Assembly: GCA_029863035.1 (NCBI GenBank)
Contig: JAOTWH010000009.1
Coordinates: forward strand, 1 to 25,603
Length of the DNA: 25,603 bases
Direction: 5' to 3'
Source: Acidimicrobiia bacterium
GTDB lineage: Bacteria; Actinomycetota; Acidimicrobiia; UBA5794; JAOTWH01
The position numbers and the translations under genes are program-made. The stretch's first letter is position 1. Each line of letters starts with the position of its first letter. Shown here piece by piece: positions 6,514-14,739 of the stretch. The notes under the pieces were generated by a model. It was not told the DNA's origin. It worked only from the letters and a program-made list of their open reading frames with translations, and did not search any database.

Positions 6514-7291
6514 TGCGATCCTCCCACAGCACCCACGGTGCCTCGCCGTTTTCATAGAGATCGTCGAGGTAGCGCTTGTCCTTGAAGGTGTCCATGGGGG
6601 ACCAGAAGCCCTCGAAACGATGTGCGTAAACCTGGCGTTTCGCGATCATGCGCTGGAATGGCTCGAAAACGAGATCCTCCCCTGGCTCGATGTAATCGAA
6701 GATGGATGGACGGAACGCAAAGAACCCAGCATTGAGCCATAGCGCAGCATCCGCTATCGGGCCGATAGAGGTCGCCACGTCGGAGTCGTCGGCTGTCACG
6801 ACGTGATAGGACTGCGGCGGCCGCACAGCCAAGAACCCGGCAGTCTGAGCTCGACTCTCGAAAGTCTCCAAGTAGGCATGTAGATCCAAATTGGTGACAC
6901 CATCGGCGTAGTTGGCCAGAAAGATCTCATCGCCCTCTACATGCTCGCGAACCCGAACTAGACGCTCCCCGATGTTCGAGTTGAGGCCTGTGTCGACGAA
7001 GGTGATCGTCCAGTCATCAATGTCTCTCGTCAACAGGGTCCTTTCGGTACCTCCTTTGGCCAGGATGAAGTCGTTGGAGATGGCCTCCTCGTATTCGAGG
7101 AAGTACTGCTTGATCGCGTCCGCCTGGTAACCGAGGCACAACACGAAGTCCGTTATGCCGAAGTGTGCGTAGTACTTCATGAGGTGCCAGAGGACCGGCC
7201 GGTACCCAATGGTCACCATGGGCTTGGGTAGCTGGTCCGAGTGGTCCCTCAGCCTCATCCCCTGGCCGCCGCAGAAGAGAACAACCTTCAT
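6500..7291 (-). CDS. Sugar-1-phosphate nucleotidyltransferase, glucose-1-phosphate cytidylyltransferase (RfbF)-like
   Basis: 263 residues, the usual size for RfbF-type enzymes. ATG at 7291 overlaps the preceding stop as ATGA. The N-terminal pyrophosphorylase signature GGQGMRLRD (8-16) with LPKPMVTIG (21-29) binds the NTP and catalyses transfer. The following LWHLMKYYAHFGITDFVLC and GYQADAIKQYF resemble glucose-1-phosphate cytidylyltransferase more than RmlA or GalU. The likely reaction is sugar-1-phosphate plus NTP (perhaps CTP) giving NDP-sugar and pyrophosphate in the cytoplasm. In this operon it would supply the activated sugar modified by the SDR enzyme and the C-methyltransferases. CDP specificity is inferred from similarity. 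No dedicated CDP-glucose 4,6-dehydratase is seen next to it, so the pathway is either unusual or completed elsewhere. Confidence 0.83.
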   Translation of the reverse strand: MKVVLFCGGQGMRLRDHSDQLPKPMVTIGYRPVLWHLMKYYAHFGITDFVLCLGYQADAIKQYFLEYEEAISNDFILAKGGTERTLLTRDIDDWTITFVDTGLNSNIGERLVRVREHVEGDEIFLANYADGVTNLDLHAYLETFESRAQTAGFLAVRPPQSYHVVTADDSDVATSIGPIADAALWLNAGFFAFRPSIFDYIEPGEDLVFEPFQRMIAKRQVYAHRFEGFWSPMDTFKDKRYLDDLYENGEAPWVLWEDRNARP

Positions 7292-8526
7292 GACGGTTTG
7301 AAGGTGGCGACTTCAGGGATGGGAACCACGAACTCTGCTCCCCAATCGCCTATGTACGAGAGCTGAGCCATGATCTCGTCCTTGAGGTTCCAAGGGAGGA
7401 TGAGAACGTAATCCGGTTTGGTCTCGGCGATATGCTCCGGCGAAAAGATCGGAATGTGGGTGCCGGGGGTGTATCGCCCATGCTTGTAGACGTTCCGATC
7501 GCACAGATAATCGATGAAGTCGGTTCGGATGCCGCAGTAGTTGAGAAGCGTGTTCCCCTTGCCGGGAGCGCCGTAGCCAGCCACCGACTTGCCGGCTCGT
7601 TTGGCACCAATAAGAAAATCCAGCAGCTGGCGCTTGGTGTTCTCAACCTGCTGTCCGAATTTGGGATAGGTGTCGAGGTCGAACAAACCGAACTTCGACT
7701 CGCGCTCAACAAGCTCTGCGACGCTGTCCTGGATCGGCTTGGAGTCATCGTTGGCATGCTTCAGATAGAGACGCAGCGAACCACCATGGGTCCATAGCTC
7801 GTCCACATCGAACACCTGTAGTCCGTGTCGCTCGAAGATTCTCTGGCAGGTGCCAAGCGAGAAGTATGAGAAGTGCTCGTGATAGATGGTGTCGTATTGG
7901 TTATGCGCCATGAGCTGCATGACATGAGGGAACTCGAGTGTCACAACGCCTCCCTCTGCGAGGACGAGGGGGAAGCCAGCCACGAAACCATTGAGGTCGG
8001 CCACCTGAGCCAACACGTTGTTGCCAACTATCAGGTCGGCTTTTAGGCCTTCGCTGCTCAACTCTTCGGCCAGCGCGACGTCGAAGAATTCGACCCTGGT
8101 CTCCACGCCCTTTTCTCGAGCTGCTTCGGCAACATTCGACGCTGGCTCGATGCCGAGCGCTGGAATCGCCCGCTCCACGAAATACTGAAGCAGGTACCCG
8201 TCGTTGCTGGCCACCTCCAGAACCCGCGAGCCCGAGTCAAGTTGGAAGCGGGAGATCATCGACTCCACATAGTCGCGGGCGTGCTCCAGCCATGCCGTTG
8301 AGTATGACGAGAAATAGGCGATCTCGTCGAATATCTCTTTCGGACTTACGTACTCCTCCAACTGCACGAGAAAACAGTCTGAGCAGACATAGACGTGGAG
8401 CGGAAAGAACGGCTCAAGCTGGTTGAGCCGATCGCTCAACAAGAAATCCTCACACAGAGGTGACATCCCGAGATCGACCATCGTGGTCTCCAGAGGTGCG
8501 TCGCAAAAGCGGCAGGCCGGACTCAC
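7288..8526 (-). CDS. SAM-dependent sugar C-methyltransferase (TylC3-like), copy 2
   Basis: 412 residues, the typical full length for this family, with GTG start at 8526 overlapping the SDR stop (GTGA) and its own stop overlapping the next ATG (ATGA). Zinc-site pairs CRFC (5-8) and CSDC (48-51) open the protein. SAM motif I is [16 protein letters not shown] from 101. The catalytic-type motif YHEHFSYF lies at 215-222, and the C-terminal domain has [19 protein letters not shown]. These are all hallmarks of NDP-sugar 3-C-methyltransferases (TylC3/TcaB9/EvaC group), which methylate a carbon next to a 4-keto group to give branched sugars. Conservation of every expected motif suggests an active enzyme. 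It sits between the SDR and the nucleotidyltransferase, supporting a branched-chain sugar product for the polymer. Confidence 0.88.
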   Translation of the reverse strand: MSPACRFCDAPLETTMVDLGMSPLCEDFLLSDRLNQLEPFFPLHVYVCSDCFLVQLEEYVSPKEIFDEIAYFSSYSTAWLEHARDYVESMISRFQLDSGSRVLEVASNDGYLLQYFVERAIPALGIEPASNVAEAAREKGVETRVEFFDVALAEELSSEGLKADLIVGNNVLAQVADLNGFVAGFPLVLAEGGVVTLEFPHVMQLMAHNQYDTIYHEHFSYFSLGTCQRIFERHGLQVFDVDELWTHGGSLRLYLKHANDDSKPIQDSVAELVERESKFGLFDLDTYPKFGQQVENTKRQLLDFLIGAKRAGKSVAGYGAPGKGNTLLNYCGIRTDFIDYLCDRNVYKHGRYTPGTHIPIFSPEHIAETKPDYVLILPWNLKDEIMAQLSYIGDWGAEFVVPIPEVATFKPS

Positions 8527-9536
8527 AACCAGCGCAACCTGTCAGAGAGACGACCTTCGACCCGCAACCTGTCGATCTCGTCCAATCGTGTGAATTGGGT
8601 GAATGCGGCCTCAGTCAATCCTTCGCTGCTGAACGCATTGGCCAACTGGTCGATCCCTTTCTGCACGTTCCACTCAGGTTTGAACGCGGGGACGAGAGAG
8701 GGGAGCTTGGCGAAGTCCACTCGGTAACTCCGCACATCGGGCCCTGCCCCATCGCTGATCGATATCTCAGAGCCTGGCAAGGCGCCCACCACCATCTCGG
8801 CCAGGTCCCGCACTCGGAAGTTGTCTTCTGTGATGCCGACGTTGAATGGCTCGGCGTGAATGGCATCGCGTGGAGCCTCGAGAACGGCCTGGATGGCGCG
8901 ACAGGCGTCTTCGACGTGCAGCTGAGGTCTCCACGGTGTGCCGTCTGACTTGAGTACCACCCGGTTGGTGGCTACTGCCCACGCGGTGAGGTTGTTCACA
9001 ACAACGTCGAGTCGCAACGCAGGCGACACGCCGTACACCGTGGCGTTCCGCAGCAGGGTTGGAGAGAAGCCGTCATCAGCCAACGCCAACAGATCGTTCT
9101 CCACCATCACCTTCGATTCTCCGTACGGAGTTACCGGCGAGAACGGGAACGACTCATCGATGAGCCCCTCCCCCGAAGCTCCGTACAGTGAACAACTGGA
9201 GGCGAAAACGAATCGCTCCACCCCGGCAGCCTTGGCCAACTCGGCGATGTGAACGCTGGCAGAGTGGTTGATCTCGTAGGTGAGCGAGGGGTCCAGGTCG
9301 CTCAACGGGTCGTTGGACAGCGCCGCCAGGTGAATGACTGCATCGAGGCCCTCCAGCTGAGCTCTCGTCACGTCTCGCATGTCCTGGCGGTTGGTCAGTT
9401 CAGGCAGTGAGCCCCCGAAACCACACCGCTGGTAGTAGCCAGCGTCCAAACCGACGACCTCGTACCCGGCACGCTGCAAGAACGGCGTCAAAACACTGCC
9501 GATGTAACCGACGTGCCCAGTAACAAGAACCCGCAT
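8523..9536 (-). CDS. NAD(P)-dependent nucleotide-sugar epimerase/dehydratase (extended SDR)
   Basis: Read from ATG 9536 (337 residues), because GGGAG lies 8 nt upstream and the dinucleotide-binding motif TGHVGYIG falls at 6-13 as expected. Upstream codons in the longer frame (to 9596) would be promoter. The catalytic YxxxK is Tyr138-Gly-Glu-Ser-Lys142, with the upstream Ser in ASSCSLYG near 114-116. The extended-SDR layout (Rossmann domain plus substrate domain with HVEDACRAI) is complete. Such enzymes epimerise, dehydrate or reduce nucleotide sugars; the exact reaction cannot be told here. It is the first gene of the C-methyl sugar operon, with a TACAAT -10 box just upstream. Its product could provide, or reduce, the 4-keto intermediate required by the C-methyltransferases. 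Confidence 0.85.
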   Translation of the reverse strand: MRVLVTGHVGYIGSVLTPFLQRAGYEVVGLDAGYYQRCGFGGSLPELTNRQDMRDVTRAQLEGLDAVIHLAALSNDPLSDLDPSLTYEINHSASVHIAELAKAAGVERFVFASSCSLYGASGEGLIDESFPFSPVTPYGESKVMVENDLLALADDGFSPTLLRNATVYGVSPALRLDVVVNNLTAWAVATNRVVLKSDGTPWRPQLHVEDACRAIQAVLEAPRDAIHAEPFNVGITEDNFRVRDLAEMVVGALPGSEISISDGAGPDVRSYRVDFAKLPSLVPAFKPEWNVQKGIDQLANAFSSEGLTEAAFTQFTRLDEIDRLRVEGRLSDRLRWL

Positions 9537-9565
9537 ACCACTGACTCCCAGCCCGATAACCACGG

Positions 9566-9571
9566 ATTGTA
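9566..9571 (-). promoter_or_regulatory. -10 box of the C-methyl sugar operon
   Basis: TACAAT on the minus strand (9571-9566) is a near-consensus -10 element. Predicted transcription would begin near 9559, leaving a ~22-nt leader containing GGGAG before the ATG at 9536. No good TTGACA is present; TTGTGT lies 19 nt upstream. It is divergent from the methyltransferase gene at 9684. Confidence 0.45.
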
Positions 9572-9645
9572 CTCCCTTGAGTTGGCCACGACACAAGTGT
9601 CCAAGCGCGTGAATCGGCGAGCGCCGACACTGCGCGTAGTTGACC

Positions 9646-9651
9646 TAGACT
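9646..9651 (+). promoter_or_regulatory. Candidate -10 box for the zinc-ribbon methyltransferase gene
   Basis: TAGACT at 9646-9651 fits the TAnnnT pattern, 32 nt before the GTG at 9684. A TTGACC abuts it directly at 9640-9645, which is too close to act as its -35. The expected start near 9658 gives a ~25-nt leader. Pattern only. Confidence 0.3.
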
Positions 9652-9683
9652 CGCCCTCCTGTCTCACTCCCAACGGAATCGGT

Positions 9684-10628
9684 GTGTCTCAAGCCAAACA
9701 AGAACCATCGTTCGAGCTTTCGGATCGGATATGGAGGGCTCTCGCTTGTCCGGCCTGTCACGGCGATCTGACGGCGAGTGATCGAGGCGTGACCTGTGAT
9801 TCATGTGGGACGCACTACCCAGCCTCGGACAGACAACCGGATCTGCGTCCCGTCTCGGACAAGCACGTCATGCTGGAGGCGGTGGTACGTCCCTACGGTC
9901 GCACCGGTCCCAGGCCGCCGGTCCGACCGCAGCCCATCCCGTTCCATCGCTCCGCGGTCGTTGACATCCACCCCGAGAAGTTGCCTGGCAATCTGCTATC
10001 TGGAAATGGATTGACCAGGGAACTGGCTAGCTGGTTCCCGGCGGGCGACGAGAACGGTCTAGCTCTCGACCTGGGGTCAGGAGACGGACGCATTAGACCG
10101 ATCCTTGAACTAACTGGCTTGGAGTACGTCGGTTTGGACGTTGAGGGCTCAGCGCCCACGGTCTTGGGGCTCGGCGAGGCACTGCCGTTCAAGGATTCAA
10201 GCATCGACCTCGTCTTTGCGCTCGGCGTGGTAGCTCACACCACCAACCCTTTCCTCACGTGCCAGGAAATTGCCAGAGTCCTGAAACCAGGGTGCTCGTT
10301 CATCGGGACAACGCAGTTCCTCGAGGCGTGCGCGATGAATTCCCGGCACCATGTGACTTTCAATGGGCTGTGGGACTGGCTTGATTCGGCCGGCCTCGAG
10401 GTGGTGCAGGTTGAGGCGAACACCGAGTGGTCCGGCATAAAGGCAATACTCCAAATGGGTTACCTCCCAAGCCGATTTGGTTTGGCGCGCGGGGTGGCAG
10501 CAGCTATCGACTCACTGCATCGATGGTGGAACCGGCGGCGGGCGGCGGGCGAGGACACGCCGCTGGGCGAAAGTCCGCCCGAGGGATACACGGGGGGCTT
10601 CCGATTTGTTGCTCGGCTGGCGGAATAG
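9684..10628 (+). CDS. Zinc-ribbon class I methyltransferase (Methyltransf_11-like)
   Basis: Read from GTG 9684 (314 residues). The longer frame back to 9513 would overlap the divergent SDR gene and adds a Ser/Asn-rich unconserved segment. An N-terminal Trm112-like zinc ribbon has CPAC (22-25) and CDSC (38-41). A linker follows, then a Rossmann methyltransferase with motif I LDLGSGDG (129-136), a GLDVEGSAP acidic loop, and LPFKDSSIDLVFALGVVAHTT, the usual motif for small-molecule methyltransferases. The C-terminus is basic and Arg/Trp-rich. The protein probably methylates a sugar, lipid intermediate or glycan end in the cytoplasm (family inference). It is the first gene of a plus-strand set with two GT2 enzymes. 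The ribosome site (GGAA, 6 nt before GTG) is weak. Confidence 0.78.
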   Translation: MSQAKQEPSFELSDRIWRALACPACHGDLTASDRGVTCDSCGTHYPASDRQPDLRPVSDKHVMLEAVVRPYGRTGPRPPVRPQPIPFHRSAVVDIHPEKLPGNLLSGNGLTRELASWFPAGDENGLALDLGSGDGRIRPILELTGLEYVGLDVEGSAPTVLGLGEALPFKDSSIDLVFALGVVAHTTNPFLTCQEIARVLKPGCSFIGTTQFLEACAMNSRHHVTFNGLWDWLDSAGLEVVQVEANTEWSGIKAILQMGYLPSRFGLARGVAAAIDSLHRWWNRRRAAGEDTPLGESPPEGYTGGFRFVARLAE

Positions 10629-10692
10629 CTTTCCCCGCCGAACTGCGGACACCCTCCCACATCCTGCTTCGGGCCGCGACGGGCGTCACTCG

Positions 10693-10698
10693 TAGGCT
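10693..10698 (+). promoter_or_regulatory. Possible leaderless promoter -10 for the GT2 at 10705
   Basis: TAGGCT ends six nt before the ATG at 10705, the distance at which transcription would begin at or next to the start codon. There is no purine-rich ribosome site in front of the ATG. Leaderless genes with TAnnnT in this position are common in actinobacteria. No clear -35 is visible. Confidence 0.35.
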
Positions 10699-10704
10699 GA
10701 GTGG

Positions 10705-11592
10705 ATGGCCGATCCCAAGTTCAGTTTCGGTATCCCCGTCTATAACGGGGAGCCCACCATCCGCAGAACCGTCGAGTCTGCGCTAGCTCAAACGTTCGGT
10801 GATATCGAAGTGGTCGTAGCCGACAACCTGTCGACAGATGCCACAGAAGAAATCTGCACCGAGATAGCCCTGCGGGACCGCCGCTTGAGGTATGTACGGA
10901 ACGAAACCAACCTTGGCCAGAACGGCAACTTCACCGAAGTCGCCAAACTCGCTCGCGGCGAATTCTTTAGGTGGCTGGGAGATGACGACTGGGTCGAGCG
11001 GGAGTATGTCGAAGCGTGCTTAAGAGCCTTCGGCGAGCGCCCGGACGCAGTGCTGGCAACCACATACCAAGAGCACGTCGAACCTGGCGGCACGGTTCAC
11101 TACGAGGAGTACGAAGGTGAGCGCGTGACTGCTGCCGACCCCGCCAAGCGATTTGATCAGGTACTTCGCCTGTTGGGTGCGAACCCCCTGTGGATCGATC
11201 CTGTTTACAGCACGGTGCGCCGGAAGACACTGATGGAAACAGGACTCATGCGCTCGATCCGCTTCGCTGACGCAGCCGTAGCCTGCGAGCTTGCATTGGC
11301 CGGCAGGTGGGTCCACGTTCCGCAGCGCCTCGCCGGCCGCACCTTCGAGCCCTTGCCACGCGGCTGGCGCGCCTACTCCCAATACACGGGCGGCGCCACC
11401 ACTGGCCCCGTGGGATGGCTGGCGGCTCGCTCACAGCGGATCATCCTCTGTTATGTCTTAGCCCGCATTGTGGCATCACACCCCGCGCTAGGACCGAGAC
11501 AACGCGTACGCGGTTGGACGTCGATCGCGCGGTTCTACACACTGATGCGAGCCAGGCAAGTGCGCAGAAGGCTGCGCCGATTGATCGCATGA
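10705..11592 (+). CDS. GT2 family glycosyltransferase
   Basis: 295 residues. The N-terminus FSFGIPVYNGEPTIRRTVES with VVVADNLSTDATEEI is the nucleotide-sugar-binding start of GT-A fold family 2 enzymes. The metal-binding DxD is in WLGDDDWVERE (92-96), and an aromatic C-terminal region follows. It should transfer a sugar from a nucleotide donor to a lipid-linked oligosaccharide on the inner membrane face. The C-terminal 60 residues are basic (RARQVRRRLRRLIA at the end), which could attach the protein to membrane phospholipid. Start at ATG 10705 is fixed by the family N-terminus; there is no Shine-Dalgarno, but TAGGCT lies six nt upstream. It lies 76 bp after the methyltransferase. Sugar specificity cannot be predicted. 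Confidence 0.85.
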   Translation: MADPKFSFGIPVYNGEPTIRRTVESALAQTFGDIEVVVADNLSTDATEEICTEIALRDRRLRYVRNETNLGQNGNFTEVAKLARGEFFRWLGDDDWVEREYVEACLRAFGERPDAVLATTYQEHVEPGGTVHYEEYEGERVTAADPAKRFDQVLRLLGANPLWIDPVYSTVRRKTLMETGLMRSIRFADAAVACELALAGRWVHVPQRLAGRTFEPLPRGWRAYSQYTGGATTGPVGWLAARSQRIILCYVLARIVASHPALGPRQRVRGWTSIARFYTLMRARQVRRRLRRLIA

Positions 11593-11622
11593 GGTACCAG
11601 CCCCGGCGTTTGGTCAGAACGA

Positions 11623-11655
11623 GCCCGCCTCCGATGATGTCTGCGCCAGGCGGGC
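11623..11655 (+). terminator. Weak hairpin between two GT2 genes
   Basis: GCCCGCCT (11623-11630) pairs with AGGCGGGC (11648-11655) around a 17-nt loop, in the 122-bp gap between the two GT2 genes. No T-run follows. It may be a terminator of the upstream transcript, consistent with a separate leaderless promoter for the next gene, or chance in GC-rich DNA. Confidence 0.25.
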
Positions 11656-11699
11656 AACACTCGCTGACTACCACCGTCCGCACTCGCCACCGGTCCCTT

Positions 11700-11705
11700 T
11701 AGGTT
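11700..11705 (+). promoter_or_regulatory. Possible leaderless promoter -10 for the GT2 at 11715
   Basis: TAGGTT lies nine nt before the ATG at 11715, with no ribosome site between. It mirrors the TAGGCT element in front of the GT2 at 10705. No convincing -35 is seen. Confidence 0.3.
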
Positions 11706-11714
11706 GTGTTCCCG

Positions 11715-12554
11715 ATGGTCGCCACCATCATCATCCCTGCACACAACGAGGAGAGCGTCCTCGGTTCAACCCTGCAGTACCTGCTGGACGACCTCTCCGA
11801 AGACGTCCAAGTGGTCGTGGTTTGTAACGGGTGCACCGATCGGACGGCGGAGGTGGCGCAGCGTTTCGGATTACCTGTCGAGGTGCTCCGGGTGGAGCCC
11901 GCCTCGAAGATCGCCGCACTCAATGCCGGCGATGGCGTCGCACGGTCGTTTCCGCGCGTGTACCTGGACGCCGACATACGAATCTCTGGAACGCATATGC
12001 AGCGAGTAATAGCGGCCCTGTCGGCGCCAGGGGCGCTTGCGGCGGAGCCCAAGGCGCGGATGATCACCTCGAACAGCACCGTTTGGGTCAAGGCGTACTA
12101 TGCGGTTTGGCAGGCGCTCCACGGGCAGGATCCCGGCGACGTTGGCTGCGGCCTGTATGCCTTGTCCGAGGCCGGCCGATCGCGCTTTGCAGAGTTTCCG
12201 CAGGTGATCTCCGACGACGGTTTCACGAGAGCGCAATTCGCGCCGGACGAGATAATCGAGGTACAAGATGCCTACACGGTGATCGAGACGCCTCGAAACC
12301 TGAACGCCTTGACCAAGATCAAGGCGCGAAGTCGGATCGGCGTCCTCGAGTTGACCCGGAAGTACCCCGAACTCTGGGCACGCAAGCGGTCCGGAACCAG
12401 GTCCCTTCTATCCAAGGTGCTCGGAGTCCCGCTGCGGCTTTGGCCGCTCTTTCCGTTCTACCTGATGGTGCAGCTCTCGACCCGCCGACGAGCTCGGCGA
12501 ATCGTCCGGGATCTAGACCGCTACCGCTGGGAGCGAGACGAAACCACCCGTTGA
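11715..12554 (+). CDS. GT2 family glycosyltransferase
   Basis: 279 residues from ATG 11715; an in-frame GTG at 11706 would add three residues. The start VATIIIPAHNEESVLGSTL and VVVVCNGCTDRTAEVA are classic GT2 nucleotide-binding segments, and VYLDADIRI gives the DxD (86-88). A later ISDDGFTRAQF holds the acidic catalytic-base-type Asp-Asp. The last ~60 residues have a hydrophobic WPLFPFYLMVQL segment and a strongly basic tail, suggesting monotopic membrane association. Expected role: adding one sugar to the undecaprenyl-linked repeat unit. It converges with the membrane-anchored beta-helix gene, and the two stop codons flank a small hairpin. Donor and acceptor are unknown. Confidence 0.85.
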   Translation: MVATIIIPAHNEESVLGSTLQYLLDDLSEDVQVVVVCNGCTDRTAEVAQRFGLPVEVLRVEPASKIAALNAGDGVARSFPRVYLDADIRISGTHMQRVIAALSAPGALAAEPKARMITSNSTVWVKAYYAVWQALHGQDPGDVGCGLYALSEAGRSRFAEFPQVISDDGFTRAQFAPDEIIEVQDAYTVIETPRNLNALTKIKARSRIGVLELTRKYPELWARKRSGTRSLLSKVLGVPLRLWPLFPFYLMVQLSTRRRARRIVRDLDRYRWERDETTR

Positions 12555-12569
12555 GGGAGCAGGCTCCCT
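12554..12569. terminator. Short hairpin between convergent genes
   Basis: AGGGAG (12554-12559) and CTCCCT (12564-12569) form a 6-bp stem with a 4-nt loop. It overlaps the stop codons of both convergent genes (GT2 ending 12554, beta-helix ending 12568). It could serve as a bidirectional terminator, but the stem is short and lacks T-runs. Confidence 0.3.
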
Positions 12570-13626
12570 AGTGAGTCCTTGACCGACGCCAGAAAGATGA
12601 CGCCGCTAAGGCGCTCACGCCTCCCAGCGCGAAGAGCAGGGTTCCGACGATGATCCAGGCCCCGATACCACCACCGTCCGAGGCCGAATCAGGGGATCCC
12701 ACGGCCTGAGATGACGAATCGGACACTCCACCCCCCTGGGATGTCGTCCCCTGCGGCATCGTCGAAGCGACCGGCACTTGGGTGTTGATGTCCAACAGCT
12801 CGCCGGTGTCGTCCCACACGTTGCCCTCCAATGTCACGTTGTCGTTGTTATCGGAGGCGAAGAGGCCATAGAAGTAATCCCTACCGAAGCGGTTGTTGCG
12901 GATGATGATGTTGTACGGATCGCCCTCACCACCGTCACGCACGTGGATTGTGTATCCACCGCCATTGAGGTAGTTGTTCTCGATCGTGATGTCGTGGCCC
13001 AACCCGAAGTCCGACTTGATGAGAATGGCGGACGTACCGCCAGGGATCTCGGACTCTATGTAGGAGCCACGCACAACCGAGTCGTGGGCCCCACCGTCAT
13101 CTTGGATGGCGTCGGTGTGGGCATCCGGCCTAGGTGCCTTGAGGTCGTGGATGTAGAGCCCCTCGTAGGTGCTGTTCGAACCGATCTTGACGCCATCCTC
13201 CACGTGGTGGATCTCCACGAATCGCATCACGATGTTGTCACCACCGATCCCGCGCTCGTTGAGATGGTCAGGATGACCGATCTCGCTGTTCTCGATGGTC
13301 AGGAATCCCGCAGGTGCCCAGATGGTCCAGAAACCTTCCGTGTAGATCCACGAATTGCGGATTATCACCCCGGGAGCTTCAATCGTTAGGCGCCCGTAAA
13401 TCTCTTCGTTTTCTATGACCGTTCCCGGCTCGGTGATGGTCAGGCTGCCCTCGCTGTACCTAAGCAAGGACGGATCAGATAATCCGGCCTCTGTCCAGGG
13501 TCCGTCGGCGGAGGTCGCTTGTGACGATGACTGGGCGAGGGCCGGCCCCATCGACAACACTGCCATCGCAAGGAACAAGCATGCGAGCACCATGGCCTTC
13601 CTTGATCTGAGAAACATGAACCCCAT
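12568..13626 (-). CDS. Membrane-anchored right-handed beta-helix protein, paralogue of the 3115 gene
   Basis: 352 residues from ATG 13626; GTG 13632 and ATG 13617 are alternatives and none has a strong ribosome site. An N-terminal signal peptide (MVLACLFLAMAVLSMGPALAQ) precedes a beta-helix domain of ~240 residues. This is nearly alignable, block for block, with the protein at 3115-4668: shared GTVIENEEIYG, RNSWIY, GFWTIWAPAG, NERGIGGDN, IQDDGGAH, IKSDFGLGHD, NNRFGRDY and EGNVWDDTG. The polar motif HTDAIQDDGG (about 170-179) matches HQDGIQDDGG of the paralogue. Instead of Asp-rich repeats, it ends in a Ser/Gly-rich linker, one membrane helix (GAWIIVGTLLFALGGVSAL) and a basic WRRSRTH tail, so the domain is tethered outside the membrane. 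Likely roles are polymer lyase, epimerase, or export-site binding factor (inference). It is a monocistronic unit between GT genes. Confidence 0.85.
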   Translation of the reverse strand: MGFMFLRSRKAMVLACLFLAMAVLSMGPALAQSSSQATSADGPWTEAGLSDPSLLRYSEGSLTITEPGTVIENEEIYGRLTIEAPGVIIRNSWIYTEGFWTIWAPAGFLTIENSEIGHPDHLNERGIGGDNIVMRFVEIHHVEDGVKIGSNSTYEGLYIHDLKAPRPDAHTDAIQDDGGAHDSVVRGSYIESEIPGGTSAILIKSDFGLGHDITIENNYLNGGGYTIHVRDGGEGDPYNIIIRNNRFGRDYFYGLFASDNNDNVTLEGNVWDDTGELLDINTQVPVASTMPQGTTSQGGGVSDSSSQAVGSPDSASDGGGIGAWIIVGTLLFALGGVSALAASSFWRRSRTH

Positions 13627-13795
13627 TTTCACGAGTTGGTTCGGACTTCTCGGCCCTCGGTTCGCCGTGACTCTGACAGCGGGATCGACGGCCGGCCCAC
13701 AGAAGACCCTACCCCCTCATGGGCCCAAGAAGGACGGGGGTACTCTGGCTCGCCGGCCTCGCACGGTGGTGAATAATGAGCACAGGAATCGGTCA

Positions 13796-14710
13796 GTGAG
13801 CGCGGCCGCCAGGAGGCGCGTCACAGTCGTCATTGTGAGCTACAACAGTTCGCAACACCTTCCCCGGCTGTTCGCCGCGCTGCCTGCGGCGTCGGAGTCC
13901 CGAACGAAGATCCAAGTGGTGGTCGCGGACAACGCCTCCACCGATGACTCCGCCGAGTTAGTTCGCCTGCTGTGGCCCTCAGCAGAGCTCGTCCAGATGG
14001 CCCAGAACCTTGGCTACGCCGCCGGCATCAATGCCGCAGTGGAGGCAGCAGGGCCGAGTGATGCCATACTCGCCCTGAACGCAGATATCCAAATGGCTCC
14101 ATCATGCGTAGATCAGCTGCTTGACGGTCTCGATGGCGTCGACGTAGGCATCACTGTTCCTCGGCTCGTGGACTCAACCGGAGATCTGGCCCATTCCCTG
14201 AGACGTGAGCCAAGAGTCGCGTCGACGTTGTTCGAAGCGGTCTTCGGCGGGAACCGCTCGGGGTGGGTATCGCGGTTCGGTGAGACCATCGCGGAGCCGC
14301 AGGCATACGAGCGCTCTACCCAGGCGGACTGGGCCACCGGTGCCGCCATGATGATCTCTCGGCAATGTTGGGAAGCAACCGGTCCTTGGGATGAGTCGTT
14401 CTTCCTTTTCTCTGAGGAGGCGGACTATGCGCTCAGGTCTCGTGACGCCGGGTTCCGACTGTCCCTTGTTCCCGAAGCCGAGGCAATTCATTTGGGAGGG
14501 CCGTCACATGAGGACCCTCGGCTGTGGTCGATGCTCGTCATTAACAAACTGAGGCTCTTCCGCCGCAGAAATGGACAACTCCGCTCTGCATCCTTCTGGG
14601 TGGCGTTGACGATCAACGAGGCTATTCGCGCCGCCATTGGGCGCAGAGTCCATAGAGCGGGGCTCATGGCCCTTCTATTGAAATCCCGAAGACCCCCAGA
14701 GGTGCGCTAA
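13796..14710 (+). CDS. GT2 family glycosyltransferase, rhamnosyltransferase-like
   Basis: 304 residues from GTG 13796, which has AGGAA about eight nt upstream; GTG 13766 or 13769 are alternatives. The longer frame to 13415 would run through the beta-helix gene and is rejected. The N-terminus VTVVIVSYNSSQHLPRLF and VVVADNASTDDSAELV define GT2. LALNADIQM (93-101) carries the metal-binding Asp, and the later GPWDESFFLFSEEADYALR is the typical acceptor/catalytic segment of WbbL-type rhamnosyltransferases. The enzyme probably extends the lipid-linked repeat unit with a deoxyhexose. Rhamnose specificity is only suggested by family resemblance. It converges with the Wzx gene, leaving 29 bp between them. 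Confidence 0.84.
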   Translation: MSAAARRRVTVVIVSYNSSQHLPRLFAALPAASESRTKIQVVVADNASTDDSAELVRLLWPSAELVQMAQNLGYAAGINAAVEAAGPSDAILALNADIQMAPSCVDQLLDGLDGVDVGITVPRLVDSTGDLAHSLRREPRVASTLFEAVFGGNRSGWVSRFGETIAEPQAYERSTQADWATGAAMMISRQCWEATGPWDESFFLFSEEADYALRSRDAGFRLSLVPEAEAIHLGGPSHEDPRLWSMLVINKLRLFRRRNGQLRSASFWVALTINEAIRAAIGRRVHRAGLMALLLKSRRPPEVR

Positions 14711-14739
14711 CAAGACGCGCAGCGCTCTTCCAACCGGAG

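Noticed and set aside
9513..9683. N-terminal extension of the zinc-ribbon methyltransferase
   Set aside because: It would overlap the divergent SDR start and its promoter; the encoded segment is low-complexity and not family-like.
13415..13795. N-terminal extension of the third GT2
   Set aside because: It runs antisense through the signal peptide of the beta-helix gene; the GT2 fold begins only at VTVVIVSYN.
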